This document shows, in pieces, positions 7,050 to 14,051 of a stretch of DNA of 17,511 nt (position 1 is its first letter; each line of letters begins with the position of its first letter). The notes beneath the pieces are model-generated. The model was given only the letters and a program-made list of their open reading frames with translations. It had not been told where the DNA came from and did no database searches. Origin of the DNA: CAWDMN01 sp963803155 (GTDB lineage: Bacteria; Acidobacteriota; Terriglobia; Versatilivoradales; Versatilivoraceae); contig CAWDMN010000103.1 of assembly GCA_963803155.1 (NCBI GenBank), positions 1 to 17,511 on the forward strand. Direction: 5' to 3'. A program made the translations under genes and the position numbers.

Positions 7050-8111
7050 CTATTGCGGAAATTGCCCAGGGTCGGCGATTTTGGGCAGTCTTCCATTCAA
7101 TCCCTTCAAGAAAGCAGCCACTGCTTGCACTTCAGATTCATTCAGCATCAGGGAGGAATCCATTCCAGGATTCTTCTCGTTGTGTCCCTTGCGCGAAATT
7201 CCATTGGCTCGCATAAATACTGCTTCGTCCAGAGAATCAATTTTACCGTTATGAAAATATGGGCCGGTCAATCCGACATTGCGAAGAGTGGGAACTCGGA
7301 AGAGCCCCTGGTCAGATTTAGATTTGGTAACCTTCGCCCGTCCCGGATCATCGTTGAAGTTGGAAGGCATGTATTCCTCCGAAGTCAGAAATGGCCCACG
7401 ATGACAGGAAACACAATTCCCCTTGGTTAAAAAGAGCTCAAGCCCTCTGATCTGCTGGGCATCGAGGGCTGAAGCCTTGCCCGAAAGAAATTCATCGAAA
7501 GGGGAAGGCCCAGTGACCACCGTCCGCTCGAAGCTGGCAATGGCTTGTGCAACCTTTTCGGCCGTGATCTTCTCATCGCCGAAAGCCGCTTTAAAATATG
7601 GCTTGTATCCGGGAATTGAATCAAGGACGGCCACCATACCTTTCAAATCATTTCCCATTTCAATTGGATTTTGGATGGGCCCGAGGGCTTGTTCTTCAAG
7701 CGTGGCAGCGCGCCCATCCCAGAACATAACGTGGTAAAAGGCGGAATTGAGTACGGTGGGAGAGTTTCTATTCCCCTTTTGATTTTTGATACCCGTAGAT
7801 GTGGCCTCATTTTCGGCCCAATAAAATTTGGGATCATGACAAGTCGCGCAGCTGATGGACTTATCCGCGGAAAGTCGCTTATCAAAATAGAGCAACCTGC
7901 CCAGTTCGACCTTATCCTTATTCATCGGATTGCCAGGCGGGACGGGGACTTTGCCAAGAGGAGAAATCTTGGCATCGGCAAGAGCCTGACGAGCTTCTCT
8001 GGATAGTATGTTGAGCGCTTTGTCGGAGACATCGGAGGGCTTGTCCAACGCAATCAACATCAAGAGCGCCAAAGCCCCAAAAAGAAGGAAAACGATGAGC
8101 TTTCTCTTCAT
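7050..8111 (-). CDS. Dihaem cytochrome c peroxidase, CcpA/MauG family
   Basis: A 353-residue exported enzyme that reduces hydrogen peroxide with electrons from small c-type cytochromes in the periplasm. The N-terminus (KRK then a hydrophobic run, about residues 5-21) is a signal peptide or membrane anchor. Two haem-binding sites are visible: CATCH (88-92) and CVSCH (233-237). NPIEMG (148-153) contains the expected catalytic Glu. Other family hallmarks are LGRLLYFDKRLS, FWDGRAATLEEQA and the TLRNVGLTGPYFHNG segment (275-289). The length and spacing match the two-domain enzyme. AGAGGA lies just upstream of the ATG. The YHS protein gene lies upstream on the same strand, 233 bp away. A MauG-like modifying enzyme is possible, but no partner substrate gene is present. 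Confidence 0.93.
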   Translation of the reverse strand: MKRKLIVFLLFGALALLMLIALDKPSDVSDKALNILSREARQALADAKISPLGKVPVPPGNPMNKDKVELGRLLYFDKRLSADKSISCATCHDPKFYWAENEATSTGIKNQKGNRNSPTVLNSAFYHVMFWDGRAATLEEQALGPIQNPIEMGNDLKGMVAVLDSIPGYKPYFKAAFGDEKITAEKVAQAIASFERTVVTGPSPFDEFLSGKASALDAQQIRGLELFLTKGNCVSCHRGPFLTSEEYMPSNFNDDPGRAKVTKSKSDQGLFRVPTLRNVGLTGPYFHNGKIDSLDEAVFMRANGISRKGHNEKNPGMDSSLMLNESEVQAVAAFLKGLNGRLPKIADPGQFPQ

Positions 8112-8344
8112 ATCTTCCTCTCAAGTTGAAAAATAATAGGCGGTTTTTGCGTGAAACCCAAATCATGATGAGGCGATAAGATGAGCTGCGGGAAGGACTC
8201 CAAAATTATGAGCTCCGAATTCTCGATCGGGAAAGTGAAGAAATCCGCCTCGTTGCTAAATTTGATGAGTCACCTGAAGTAAAAGGTCCATCCGTTTTCG
8301 AAGGTCGCCAAAGCTCAGAAATTTCCGTTTGGCGGCCTGTTACT

Positions 8345-8605
8345 TCATTTGGCATATTTGGCGGGGTTTTTATCGAATTCCGCCTTGCAATGACTGCTGC
8401 AGAAGCGATAAGTCTTCCCGTTATAGGTCGAGTTCTCTTTGCTTTTGGCGGGATCAATCTCCATCCCGCAAACCGGATCTTTTGTTTTGACGATACTTTC
8501 TTTAGCGGGAGTTTTTCCCGCTTGCTTATCCGCGGATGCCAAGCAAAACATGGCAGATGTCATGCACAAGATAATGGTCAATGCTAACGCCAAAGACCTT
8601 TTCAT
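8345..8605 (-). CDS. Small exported YHS-domain protein
   Basis: An 86-residue protein. The first 25 residues form a Sec signal peptide (KR, then a hydrophobic run, then ASA before Asp 26). The mature part is one YHS domain: KDPVCGMEID (42-51), then YNGKTYRFCSSHCKAEFDKN, with Cys 46, 69 and 73. YHS domains occur in metal-handling proteins and ATPases, so a periplasmic metal-binding role is likely but not shown. AAGGAG lies about nine bases before the ATG, a strong site. It is encoded upstream of the dihaem peroxidase on the same strand and divergently from the SAM-riboswitch promoter; the interval to that promoter is only about 35 bp. Confidence 0.88.
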   Translation of the reverse strand: MKRSLALALTIILCMTSAMFCLASADKQAGKTPAKESIVKTKDPVCGMEIDPAKSKENSTYNGKTYRFCSSHCKAEFDKNPAKYAK

Positions 8606-8638
8606 AGTGGAATCTCCTTTTTAAAAACAGATGGTATC

Positions 8639-8666
8639 TTGACAAATTTACACAGGCTATTATAAT
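8639..8666 (+). promoter_or_regulatory. Near-perfect sigma-70 promoter for the SAM riboswitch-metXW unit
   Basis: TTGACA (8639-8644) and TATAAT (8661-8666) are both exact consensus boxes separated by 16 bases. The predicted start of transcription is near 8673, about 20 bases before the riboswitch. A second CTTGACAA (8671-8678) repeats the bases around the -35 (8638-8645) 33 bp downstream, but has no good -10. Confidence 0.85.
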
Positions 8667-8691
8667 CCCACTTGACAATTAAATACTGGGT

Positions 8692-8795
8692 ATTCTTATC
8701 CAGAGTGGTTGAGGGACTGGCCCGGTGAGACCACGGCAACCCCCTGACGGGAAGGTGCCAAATCCTGCAGAAGGATCCTTCTGAGAGATAAGAAT
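8692..8795 (+). promoter_or_regulatory. SAM-I (S-box) riboswitch
   Basis: The conserved S-box core is directly readable: GAGGGACTGGCCC (8711-8723), GGCAACC (8735-8741) and GGTGCCAAATCCTGCAG (8754-8770). Helix P1 is ATTCTTATC (8692-8700) with GATAAGAAT (8787-8795), nine exact pairs. It lies just after a consensus promoter and before metX, the expected target. By family knowledge, S-adenosylmethionine binding stabilises P1 and turns downstream methionine genes off. Confidence 0.97.
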
Positions 8796-8806
8796 GAGCG
8801 CGATGA

Positions 8807-8834
8807 CCTCTTCTTATCGAAGGGGTTTTTTTTT
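8807..8834 (+). terminator. Riboswitch-controlled intrinsic terminator
   Basis: CCTCTTC (8807-8813) pairs with GAAGGGG (8819-8825) around TTATC, followed by nine T residues (8826-8834). TTCTTATC (8811-8818), which spans the stem and loop, is identical to the 5' strand of riboswitch P1. It can therefore pair with GATAAGAA (8787-8794) to form the antiterminator when SAM is absent. The mutually exclusive pairing is exact over eight bases. Confidence 0.93.
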
Positions 8835-9029
8835 GCTCGGAGATTTGCAGCTGGATTGGCTTGAGCCACTTCGTGGTTAGTTTAGAAGAGGATAATATCA
8901 CCCGTTTCCATGGATTCAGATCAGTTTGGACCTGGCTGGGGAATGAAGCGAAAATGATCCCAAAACAATCTCAGGGATAATGTCTCGGCATTAGCTAATA
9001 ATGAAAACGAAAAGAGAATTCTGGATATT

Positions 9030-10172
9030 ATGACTGATTCACACTTATCTGAGTCGGAGTATGTTGAGACCAAATCCGTTGAGCTGTGTCCAGAAGGTCT
9101 GCAATTGGAGAGCGGTGTCTCGCTTGCTCCCATCACGATAGCATATGAAACCTATGGAAAATTGAATGAAGACCGTGACAATGCAATTATGGTTTGCCAT
9201 GCTCTTTCCGGGGGAGCCCATGCGGCGGGCTGGCACCAAGGGGACAAAAAACCTGGGTGGTGGGATGTAATGGTCGGCCCCGGCAAGGGATTAGACACCG
9301 ATCGGTACTTCGTTGTCTGTTCCAATGTTTTGGGTGGTTGTTATGGTTCCACGGGTCCCGCGTCGATCAGTCCTCTCACGGGAAGCCCTTATGGGCTGCG
9401 GTTCCCTCTGGTGACCATCCGCGACATGGTCACTGTTCAACGGCATCTTTTGAATTTTCTGGGAGTTCGCTCCTTGTTGACGGTAACCGGCGGTTCCATG
9501 GGCGGAATGCAAGCGCTGCAGTGGGCTGTTTCCTATCCTGAATTGGTCCGTTCAGTGATTGCAATTGCCACAACCCATCGTCATTCCGCACAGCAGATCG
9601 CCTTTAATGAAGTGGCCCGGCAGGCTGTCATGTCCGATCCAGCTTGGAACCATGGAGACTATTACGAGACCGAAGGTCCTCGACTCGGGTTGGCCGTTGC
9701 CCGGATGGTGGGTCACATCACGTATCTTTCCGATTTAGGGATGGAACAAAAGTTTGGCCGCCGTTTGCGCAACCGGGAGAGATTTGGCTACGATTTTTCT
9801 CTCGATTTTGAAGTGGAGAGCTACTTGCGCCATCAAGGGCAGAGCTTTGTGGAGCGGTTCGATGCCAATTCACTGCTTTACATCACCAAGGCACTCGATT
9901 ATTTTGATATTGCCAACGGACAAGGATCCTTGAGCAAGGCTTTCCGTGAGACAAGAGCCAGTTTTTTGCTTCTGGCTTTTACTTCCGATTGGCTTTATCC
10001 TCCGCATCAGCTGAAGGAAGTGGCACAGGCAATTCGCCGTTTGGGAAAAGATGCCACTTATTGTGAAATTAAAAGTGACTACGGCCACGACGCTTTTTTG
10101 CTGGAACACCAAGTTCAGGCGCCAATGATCCGTTCTTTTTTGGAACGTGTGGCCAAAGGAAGAAAAAATTAA
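9030..10172 (+). CDS. metX: Homoserine O-acyltransferase, MetX (acetyltransferase type)
   Basis: An alpha/beta-hydrolase-fold cytosolic enzyme of 380 residues that acylates homoserine, classically from acetyl-CoA, as the first committed step of methionine synthesis. The nucleophile elbow is GGSMGGM (Ser 156). The other triad members are Asp 320 in FTSDWLYPP and His 353 in DYGHDAFL. CHALSGGAHAAGWH, GCYGSTGPASISP and HRHSAQQIAFNEVAR are standard MetX segments. The start at 9030 has only a weak site upstream. It lies 195 bases after a SAM-riboswitch terminator, so it is regulated by SAM. metW follows after two bases. Some MetX proteins use succinyl-CoA; the sequence alone does not exclude that here. 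Confidence 0.95.
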   Translation: MTDSHLSESEYVETKSVELCPEGLQLESGVSLAPITIAYETYGKLNEDRDNAIMVCHALSGGAHAAGWHQGDKKPGWWDVMVGPGKGLDTDRYFVVCSNVLGGCYGSTGPASISPLTGSPYGLRFPLVTIRDMVTVQRHLLNFLGVRSLLTVTGGSMGGMQALQWAVSYPELVRSVIAIATTHRHSAQQIAFNEVARQAVMSDPAWNHGDYYETEGPRLGLAVARMVGHITYLSDLGMEQKFGRRLRNRERFGYDFSLDFEVESYLRHQGQSFVERFDANSLLYITKALDYFDIANGQGSLSKAFRETRASFLLLAFTSDWLYPPHQLKEVAQAIRRLGKDATYCEIKSDYGHDAFLLEHQVQAPMIRSFLERVAKGRKN

Positions 10173-10174
10173 AG

Positions 10175-10786
10175 ATGCCGGAATCGATCTCTTACCGAAC
10201 TGATAATCATTCCGAAATCTACCGCTGGATTCTGGCTCATACGCCTGCCGGCGGCAGGGTTCTCGACATTGGATGTGGCGATGGGGAGTTGCTGGTCCGG
10301 ATGGTGAAGGAGCGGAACGTACAGGCCACGGGCATCGAAAAGTCACAGGATTGTGCCGTGAGGGCCATTCAACGTGGTTTGACGGTGCACCATGGCGATG
10401 TGGAGGAAGGACTGGACCATTACGCCGACAATGGATTTGACTTGGTAGTGCTCAGCTTGACTCTGCAGGAAACCCGCCACCCCCGTCAGGTGCTCTTGGA
10501 ATGTTTCCGGGTGGGGCGGCGCGTGATTGTGGTTTTCCCCAACTTCGGTCATTGGCGGGCTCGCTGGCAACTGGGTTGGCATGGGCGTGCCCCGCGGACC
10601 ACTATTCTGCCTTATCCCTGGTTTGAATCGCCTAACTCCCTCTACATTACTATCGCCGACTGGGAGGATTTTTGCCGGGGCGAGAAGTGGAAAATTGCTG
10701 ACAAGGGGTTTGCTGCCTCCGGGAAATCAATTCAGTTCTTTCCGGACTGGTGCGCGGAAGTAGCGATGTATCTTTTGGAAGGATGA
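10175..10786 (+). CDS. metW: Methionine biosynthesis protein MetW
   Basis: A 203-residue class I methyltransferase-fold protein that accompanies MetX and is thought to support homoserine acylation. The SAM-binding-type motif I is VLDIGCGDGELL (29-40). GIEKSQD provides the acidic residue after strand 2, and FDLVVLSLTLQE (88-99) is motif IV. FPNFGHWRARWQLGWHGRAP and LPYPWFESPN (about 121-154) are diagnostic of MetW rather than other methyltransferases. The gene starts two bases after the metX stop, so the pair is one operon under the riboswitch. The stop codon lies inside the first unit of a heptad repeat array. Confidence 0.95.
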   Translation: MPESISYRTDNHSEIYRWILAHTPAGGRVLDIGCGDGELLVRMVKERNVQATGIEKSQDCAVRAIQRGLTVHHGDVEEGLDHYADNGFDLVVLSLTLQETRHPRQVLLECFRVGRRVIVVFPNFGHWRARWQLGWHGRAPRTTILPYPWFESPNSLYITIADWEDFCRGEKWKIADKGFAASGKSIQFFPDWCAEVAMYLLEG

Positions 10787-10815
10787 AGGATGAAAAATGA
10801 AGTATAGGGGATGAA
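10781..10815 (+). repeat. Five tandem 7-bp repeats, consensus GGATGAA
   Basis: Exact 7-base periodicity gives GGATGAA, GGATGAA, AAATGAA, GTATAGG and GGATGAA. The first unit covers the metW stop codon. It faces an inverted array of the same unit 131 bp downstream. Confidence 0.75.
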
Positions 10816-10946
10816 GGAAATTAAGCGAACAGCATAAGGTATATATTAAGGAACAATCATCGGTCGAAAGTGGTCAAAATTTCAAAAAATGGCCGGAGCC
10901 TTCCACAATTTAAAAGCCTTCATCAAATGGCAATTCCACGTTACTT

Positions 10947-10995
10947 TTCTTCCCTCATCCTTCATCCCTCATCGTTCATCCTCTATCCCTTATCC
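10947..10995 (-). repeat. Seven tandem 7-bp repeats in opposite orientation, consensus TTCATCC
   Basis: Read on the plus strand, the units are TTCTTCC, CTCATCC, TTCATCC, CTCATCG, TTCATCC, TCTATCC and CTTATCC, in unbroken 7-base register. They are reverse complements of the GGATGAA units after metW, so the two arrays could pair as an imperfect long stem. The array ends 18 bases before the kinase start. Confidence 0.75.
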
Positions 10996-11013
10996 TTTTT
11001 CTGTTGATTTGCC

Positions 11014-12501
11014 ATGAAACAAAAACGCGGGGCACACCCCCTTTCCATCCATGAACTCTGCAGTCAGACTTGCCAGTTGGTTTGCACTGATGCCATTCTC
11101 ACTGTAGATTGCCATGGAATCTTAAATTCATTTAATCGCGGCGCCCAGGAACTCTTCGGATATCAGGCATCGGAAGTCTTGGGAGAATTATTTGCGCGAT
11201 TTTTAAAAAACGGAGAAGAAGAAGTCCACGCGATTTGGAGCCGATTGGAACAGCAGGAGCTGGTTCACATCTTCGAGACGGAAATTATGACAGGGAATCA
11301 ACGCATTATTCCAGTGCAACTTTCCGCCTCCCTCTTAAAGGACCGGAGCGGGCAAAGAGCTGGTTTTGTGGCAATCTGCCACGATATAAGTGCGCTAAAA
11401 AATTTGGAAAACGAGATTCAACACAAGGATCAATTTTTCGGCGCAATCTTAAAAAACTCTGGAGATGCCATATTGACTCTTGATCCGGATGGGCGAATCA
11501 CCTCCTGGAACAAGGGTGCGGAGGCGATCTTTGGGTATTCCGAAGAAGAAATGCGGGGCCAATCTCTCGATGTGGTTCTACCCATTCAGCTGAAGGAACA
11601 ACGCGAGCTGGAAAAAATCACCGAATTGACTCGCATTCAAGGCCATTTGCGCAGCTATCAAACACAGCGTCTCACCAAAGATGGGCGCCTCATCGATGTG
11701 GTTTTTACTCGCGCTGCCATACGTGACAATCAAGGTCGATTGATTGGCTATTCCTCCATTGTCCGCGATATCACCGAGGAAAAGCTGATCGCGCGACATA
11801 TGGCTCAAATGGAGAAATTATCCGCGATTGGCGAATTGGCGGCGGGTTTGGCCCATGAGATTAAGAATCCCCTTGCCGGGATTAAGGGGGCGATAGAAAT
11901 TATCCGCGACGGCATGGCGCGGAACCACCGTCATCGGGAAGTCCTGGGCGAGGTGCTCTCGGAGGTGGCCCGCATCGATCGAATTGTCGTTAATCTGCTT
12001 TCCTATTCCAAACCCAAGCCACCTGATTTTCGAGAACTGGAATTGGTCCCCTTAATTCGAAATGTGCTCGGATTTATTCAAAAAATGGCGGATGCCAAAA
12101 AAATTCATCTATCCGTTGCCGATCTGGGACATGTTCCTCCATTAATGGGAGATGAAAACGATTTGAAGCAGCTTTTTTTGAATCTGCTGTTGAACGCAAT
12201 TGAAGCAGTCTCCGACAATGGGATGATTGGCGTCAGGATTCAAACTTTGGGAGAGTCTTCGGTCCAAGTAGAAGTGAAAGATAATGGGCCCGGTATCTCG
12301 ACGGACAAGCTGAGCCGAATATTTGCCCCATTTTATACGACCAAGAATAAGGGGACTGGCCTGGGTTTGGCCACTTGTCGCCGCATTGTTACAGAGCATG
12401 GCGGAGAAATTCGCGTGGAGAGCGTCGAAAAAAAGGGGGCAAATTTTATCATTACTCTGCCGCTAAATTATATCGGACCCAAGTCTCTGGCCGTCCGGTG
12501 A
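11014..12501 (+). CDS. Cytosolic PAS-PAS sensor histidine kinase (NtrB-like)
   Basis: A 495-residue kinase with no membrane segment, so it senses inside the cell. The order is PAS 1 (about 20-128), PAS 2 (about 142-256), the HisKA domain with GLAHEIKNPLAG (phosphorylated His 281), and a HATPase domain. The HATPase domain shows the N box NLLLNAIEAV (Asn 394), DNGPGI (423-428), FAPFYTTKNKGTGLGLATC and the G2 GTGLGLA. The HEIKNPLAGIKGA and FYTTK forms are typical of NtrB/AtoS-like kinases that pair with sigma-54 activators, but no response regulator is adjacent on either side. The start has no Shine-Dalgarno sequence: the preceding bases are pyrimidine-rich repeat. The ligand is unknown. Confidence 0.93.
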   Translation: MKQKRGAHPLSIHELCSQTCQLVCTDAILTVDCHGILNSFNRGAQELFGYQASEVLGELFARFLKNGEEEVHAIWSRLEQQELVHIFETEIMTGNQRIIPVQLSASLLKDRSGQRAGFVAICHDISALKNLENEIQHKDQFFGAILKNSGDAILTLDPDGRITSWNKGAEAIFGYSEEEMRGQSLDVVLPIQLKEQRELEKITELTRIQGHLRSYQTQRLTKDGRLIDVVFTRAAIRDNQGRLIGYSSIVRDITEEKLIARHMAQMEKLSAIGELAAGLAHEIKNPLAGIKGAIEIIRDGMARNHRHREVLGEVLSEVARIDRIVVNLLSYSKPKPPDFRELELVPLIRNVLGFIQKMADAKKIHLSVADLGHVPPLMGDENDLKQLFLNLLLNAIEAVSDNGMIGVRIQTLGESSVQVEVKDNGPGISTDKLSRIFAPFYTTKNKGTGLGLATCRRIVTEHGGEIRVESVEKKGANFIITLPLNYIGPKSLAVR

Positions 12502-12677
12502 AATTCATCTGCGCCGAATGGGGCCAATTCCGCGAAACCGCTGGAACACGCGCTGCCGAGCGCATTCCAAGGCCAGAGGATGTGGAGGACTCTTCCCGGT
12601 GGTGCGAAGGGTCACTCGGCTTGCCTGCTAGAGCACCTTGAAGGGAATACAATCCGGGATATTTTCACCAGGAGATG
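12502..12677. other. Gap between convergent genes with a hairpin at 12542-12569
   Basis: The outer arms TGGAA (12542-12546) and TTCCA (12565-12569) and the inner arms GCGCT (12550-12554) and AGCGC (12559-12563) form a two-part hairpin around GCCG. There is no T-run on either side, so a canonical intrinsic terminator is not supported. No gene is visible in this gap. Confidence 0.35.
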
Positions 12678-13628
12678 TCAACTGCGAGGAGCATAGTAGC
12701 CGCGGCGGGCTTTTACTTTTAGATTCCGCTGCTCAGGCTCTATCCGAATTGTGCGGAAGGAGCCATTGCGGGAAACATTCGAGGATCGGTAGGCAAGAGA
12801 ATACTGACTGCGCAACTCGGTGCCGATATTTTGAAAACTAACGGAAAGATCTTCTGCCTTAAAGGGGAAAAAGCAACGTCCTCCGGTGTCTTCAGCCATC
12901 TTCTTTAAAACCTTATCGTTCTTGGGAGAGGCTTGAGCCGTGAATCCCTCCGAATTCGTGCTAATGGCATAGATGGCGACGTCGGATTTTTGAGCTGTTT
13001 CCAATACAGCCGCTAAAGTCTGAATGCTGAGGTTGTCATCTCCATCGCTGATCAAAATGATAATTTTCCGTCCGGTCTGTTGTCGCAATTTCTCCTGGCA
13101 AACTAATTGAACGGCATCGTAAAGTTTTGTCCCACCGCCAGGGCGCACTTGTCTAATCGCTTGCGACAAGAGGGCAGGATCATCCGTATAGTCTTGGATC
13201 AGCTCTATGGCGGAATCGAATGAAGTGAAAAACGCCTTGTCTTTTCCTTTGCGCAATGTCCGTGCCAAAAAATCAATGGCGGCTTCCTGTTCAAATCGAA
13301 ACCGGTCGCGAATGCTGCTGCTAGTGTCAATCAGGATTCCAATGCTGAGAGGCAAATCAGTTTCTTGGGAAAAATTGGTGATGGTTTGGGGGAAATTGTC
13401 TTCAAAAATTTTTAATTGGGATCGACTCAAATCTGTGACGAATCTTCCTTTTCGGTCCATCACTGTGAAGATCACGTTGACGAGATCGACGTTTACCACC
13501 AGACTCTCCCCGGGAGCCGTGCTCGCCAAGAAAGATTTTGCCGGAAAGTACAACGGCGCAATGTCTTGTGCCGATGCTAGTCCGGCGAATATGAAAACCA
13601 TCAAGATCAAAACTGCTTTTTTTATCAT
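12678..13628 (-). CDS. Secreted VWFA-related acidobacterial domain protein
   Basis: A 316-residue exported protein. Residues 1-20 are a Sec signal peptide ending in LASA before Gln 21. A lead-in strand region (about 45-90) contains VNVIFTVMDRKGRFVTDL and FEDN, as in the acidobacterial VWFA family. The von Willebrand A domain (about 94-275) has a complete metal-ion-dependent adhesion site: DTSSS (101-105), Thr 167 in GGGTKLYDAV, and Asp 195 in LISDGDDN. The C-terminal part ends in KARRGYYAP, also characteristic. The length fits the usual 300-350 residues. A GGGGA lies ten or so bases before the ATG. Its partner and function are not known; adhesion or protein binding in the periplasm or cell surface is inferred. 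The gene is convergent with the kinase and divergent from the efflux operon. Confidence 0.92.
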   Translation of the reverse strand: MIKKAVLILMVFIFAGLASAQDIAPLYFPAKSFLASTAPGESLVVNVDLVNVIFTVMDRKGRFVTDLSRSQLKIFEDNFPQTITNFSQETDLPLSIGILIDTSSSIRDRFRFEQEAAIDFLARTLRKGKDKAFFTSFDSAIELIQDYTDDPALLSQAIRQVRPGGGTKLYDAVQLVCQEKLRQQTGRKIIILISDGDDNLSIQTLAAVLETAQKSDVAIYAISTNSEGFTAQASPKNDKVLKKMAEDTGGRCFFPFKAEDLSVSFQNIGTELRSQYSLAYRSSNVSRNGSFRTIRIEPEQRNLKVKARRGYYAPRS

Positions 13629-13966
13629 TTTCAGGATTCCCCAGAGGATAGATCAATCCACACATCGCAAACTATGGATAATTGATTCATGGAGATGGAA
13701 AAGGGTTGTCTGCGGATGTAAAAAGGGGAGGCGGCGCAGACTTGGGCTTAGGATGAGGAAGAGTCACACCTACTTCATGGGAGTCGAAGGGTTGAGAAGA
13801 TTTCAGACCATGAGTCAAGATTTCGTTTCGGAAAAAGTTTTGCGCTCAATAGCCACTCCTTGTGCTGCTGTTCTTTCAAGCCTCATCTGAGAGGTACAGA
13901 CTCAGATGTGGTTGATCGGCAATAAATGGCTCACCTCTTTTCTCCCCTTCGGGGCAAAATTATAAA

Positions 13967-13994
13967 TTGACATCAAATGCGGAATTCGTATACT
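13967..13994 (+). promoter_or_regulatory. Sigma-70 promoter for the tetR-efflux operon
   Basis: TTGACA (13967-13972) and TATACT (13989-13994) are separated by 16 bases, close to consensus. The predicted transcription start is near 14001, giving a leader of about 50 bases before the repressor gene. Confidence 0.75.
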
Positions 13995-14006
13995 TACCGG
14001 TAAATA
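13991..14006. promoter_or_regulatory. Palindromic operator overlapping the -10 box, probably for the TetR repressor
   Basis: TACTTACCGGTAAATA is a 16-base palindrome with a single mismatched pair (13993/14004) and a perfect core TTACCGGTAA (13994-14003). It covers the end of the -10 box and the transcription start, where repressor binding would block initiation. Autoregulation by the TetR protein encoded just downstream is inferred from the position. Confidence 0.6.
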
Positions 14007-14051
14007 AATACGGTCCCATGGATAACTCTTGTGGGGCGGATGGAGCAGAAA

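Larger units (their letters stand above)
13629..14051. other. Divergent intergenic region between the VWA gene and the efflux operon
   Basis: No credible gene is present. Structures seen are a perfect inverted repeat CATCTGAG/CTCAGATG (13884-13891 and 13901-13908, 9-base loop), a short CCCC-TTC-GGGG hairpin near 13944-13954, and the efflux promoter and operator at 13967-14006. The inverted repeat has no T-run after it, so it is more like a protein-binding site or RNA hairpin than a terminator. Confidence 0.5.

Noticed and set aside
6954..7430. 158-codon plus-strand frame after ackA
   Set aside because: It runs through the terminator hairpin and the antisense of the peroxidase C-terminus, and has no protein-like character.
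8180..8587. Plus-strand frame open for about 136 codons, beginning ELREGLQNYELRILDRESEE
   Set aside because: It has no start codon or ribosome site in its protein-like part, and its second half is the antisense of the YHS gene. It could be a gene remnant, but support is too thin for a feature.
12542..12569. Hairpin between the convergent kinase and VWA genes as a terminator
   Set aside because: The stem is short and interrupted and lacks a T-run in either direction.
13207..13890. 227-codon plus-strand frame
   Set aside because: It lies mostly antisense to the VWA gene and has a basic, Ser/Arg-rich shadow composition with no ribosome site.
13884..13908. Inverted repeat CATCTGAG/CTCAGATG as an intrinsic terminator
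   Set aside because: There is no T-run on either strand, so it is kept only as an unexplained hairpin in the intergenic entry.
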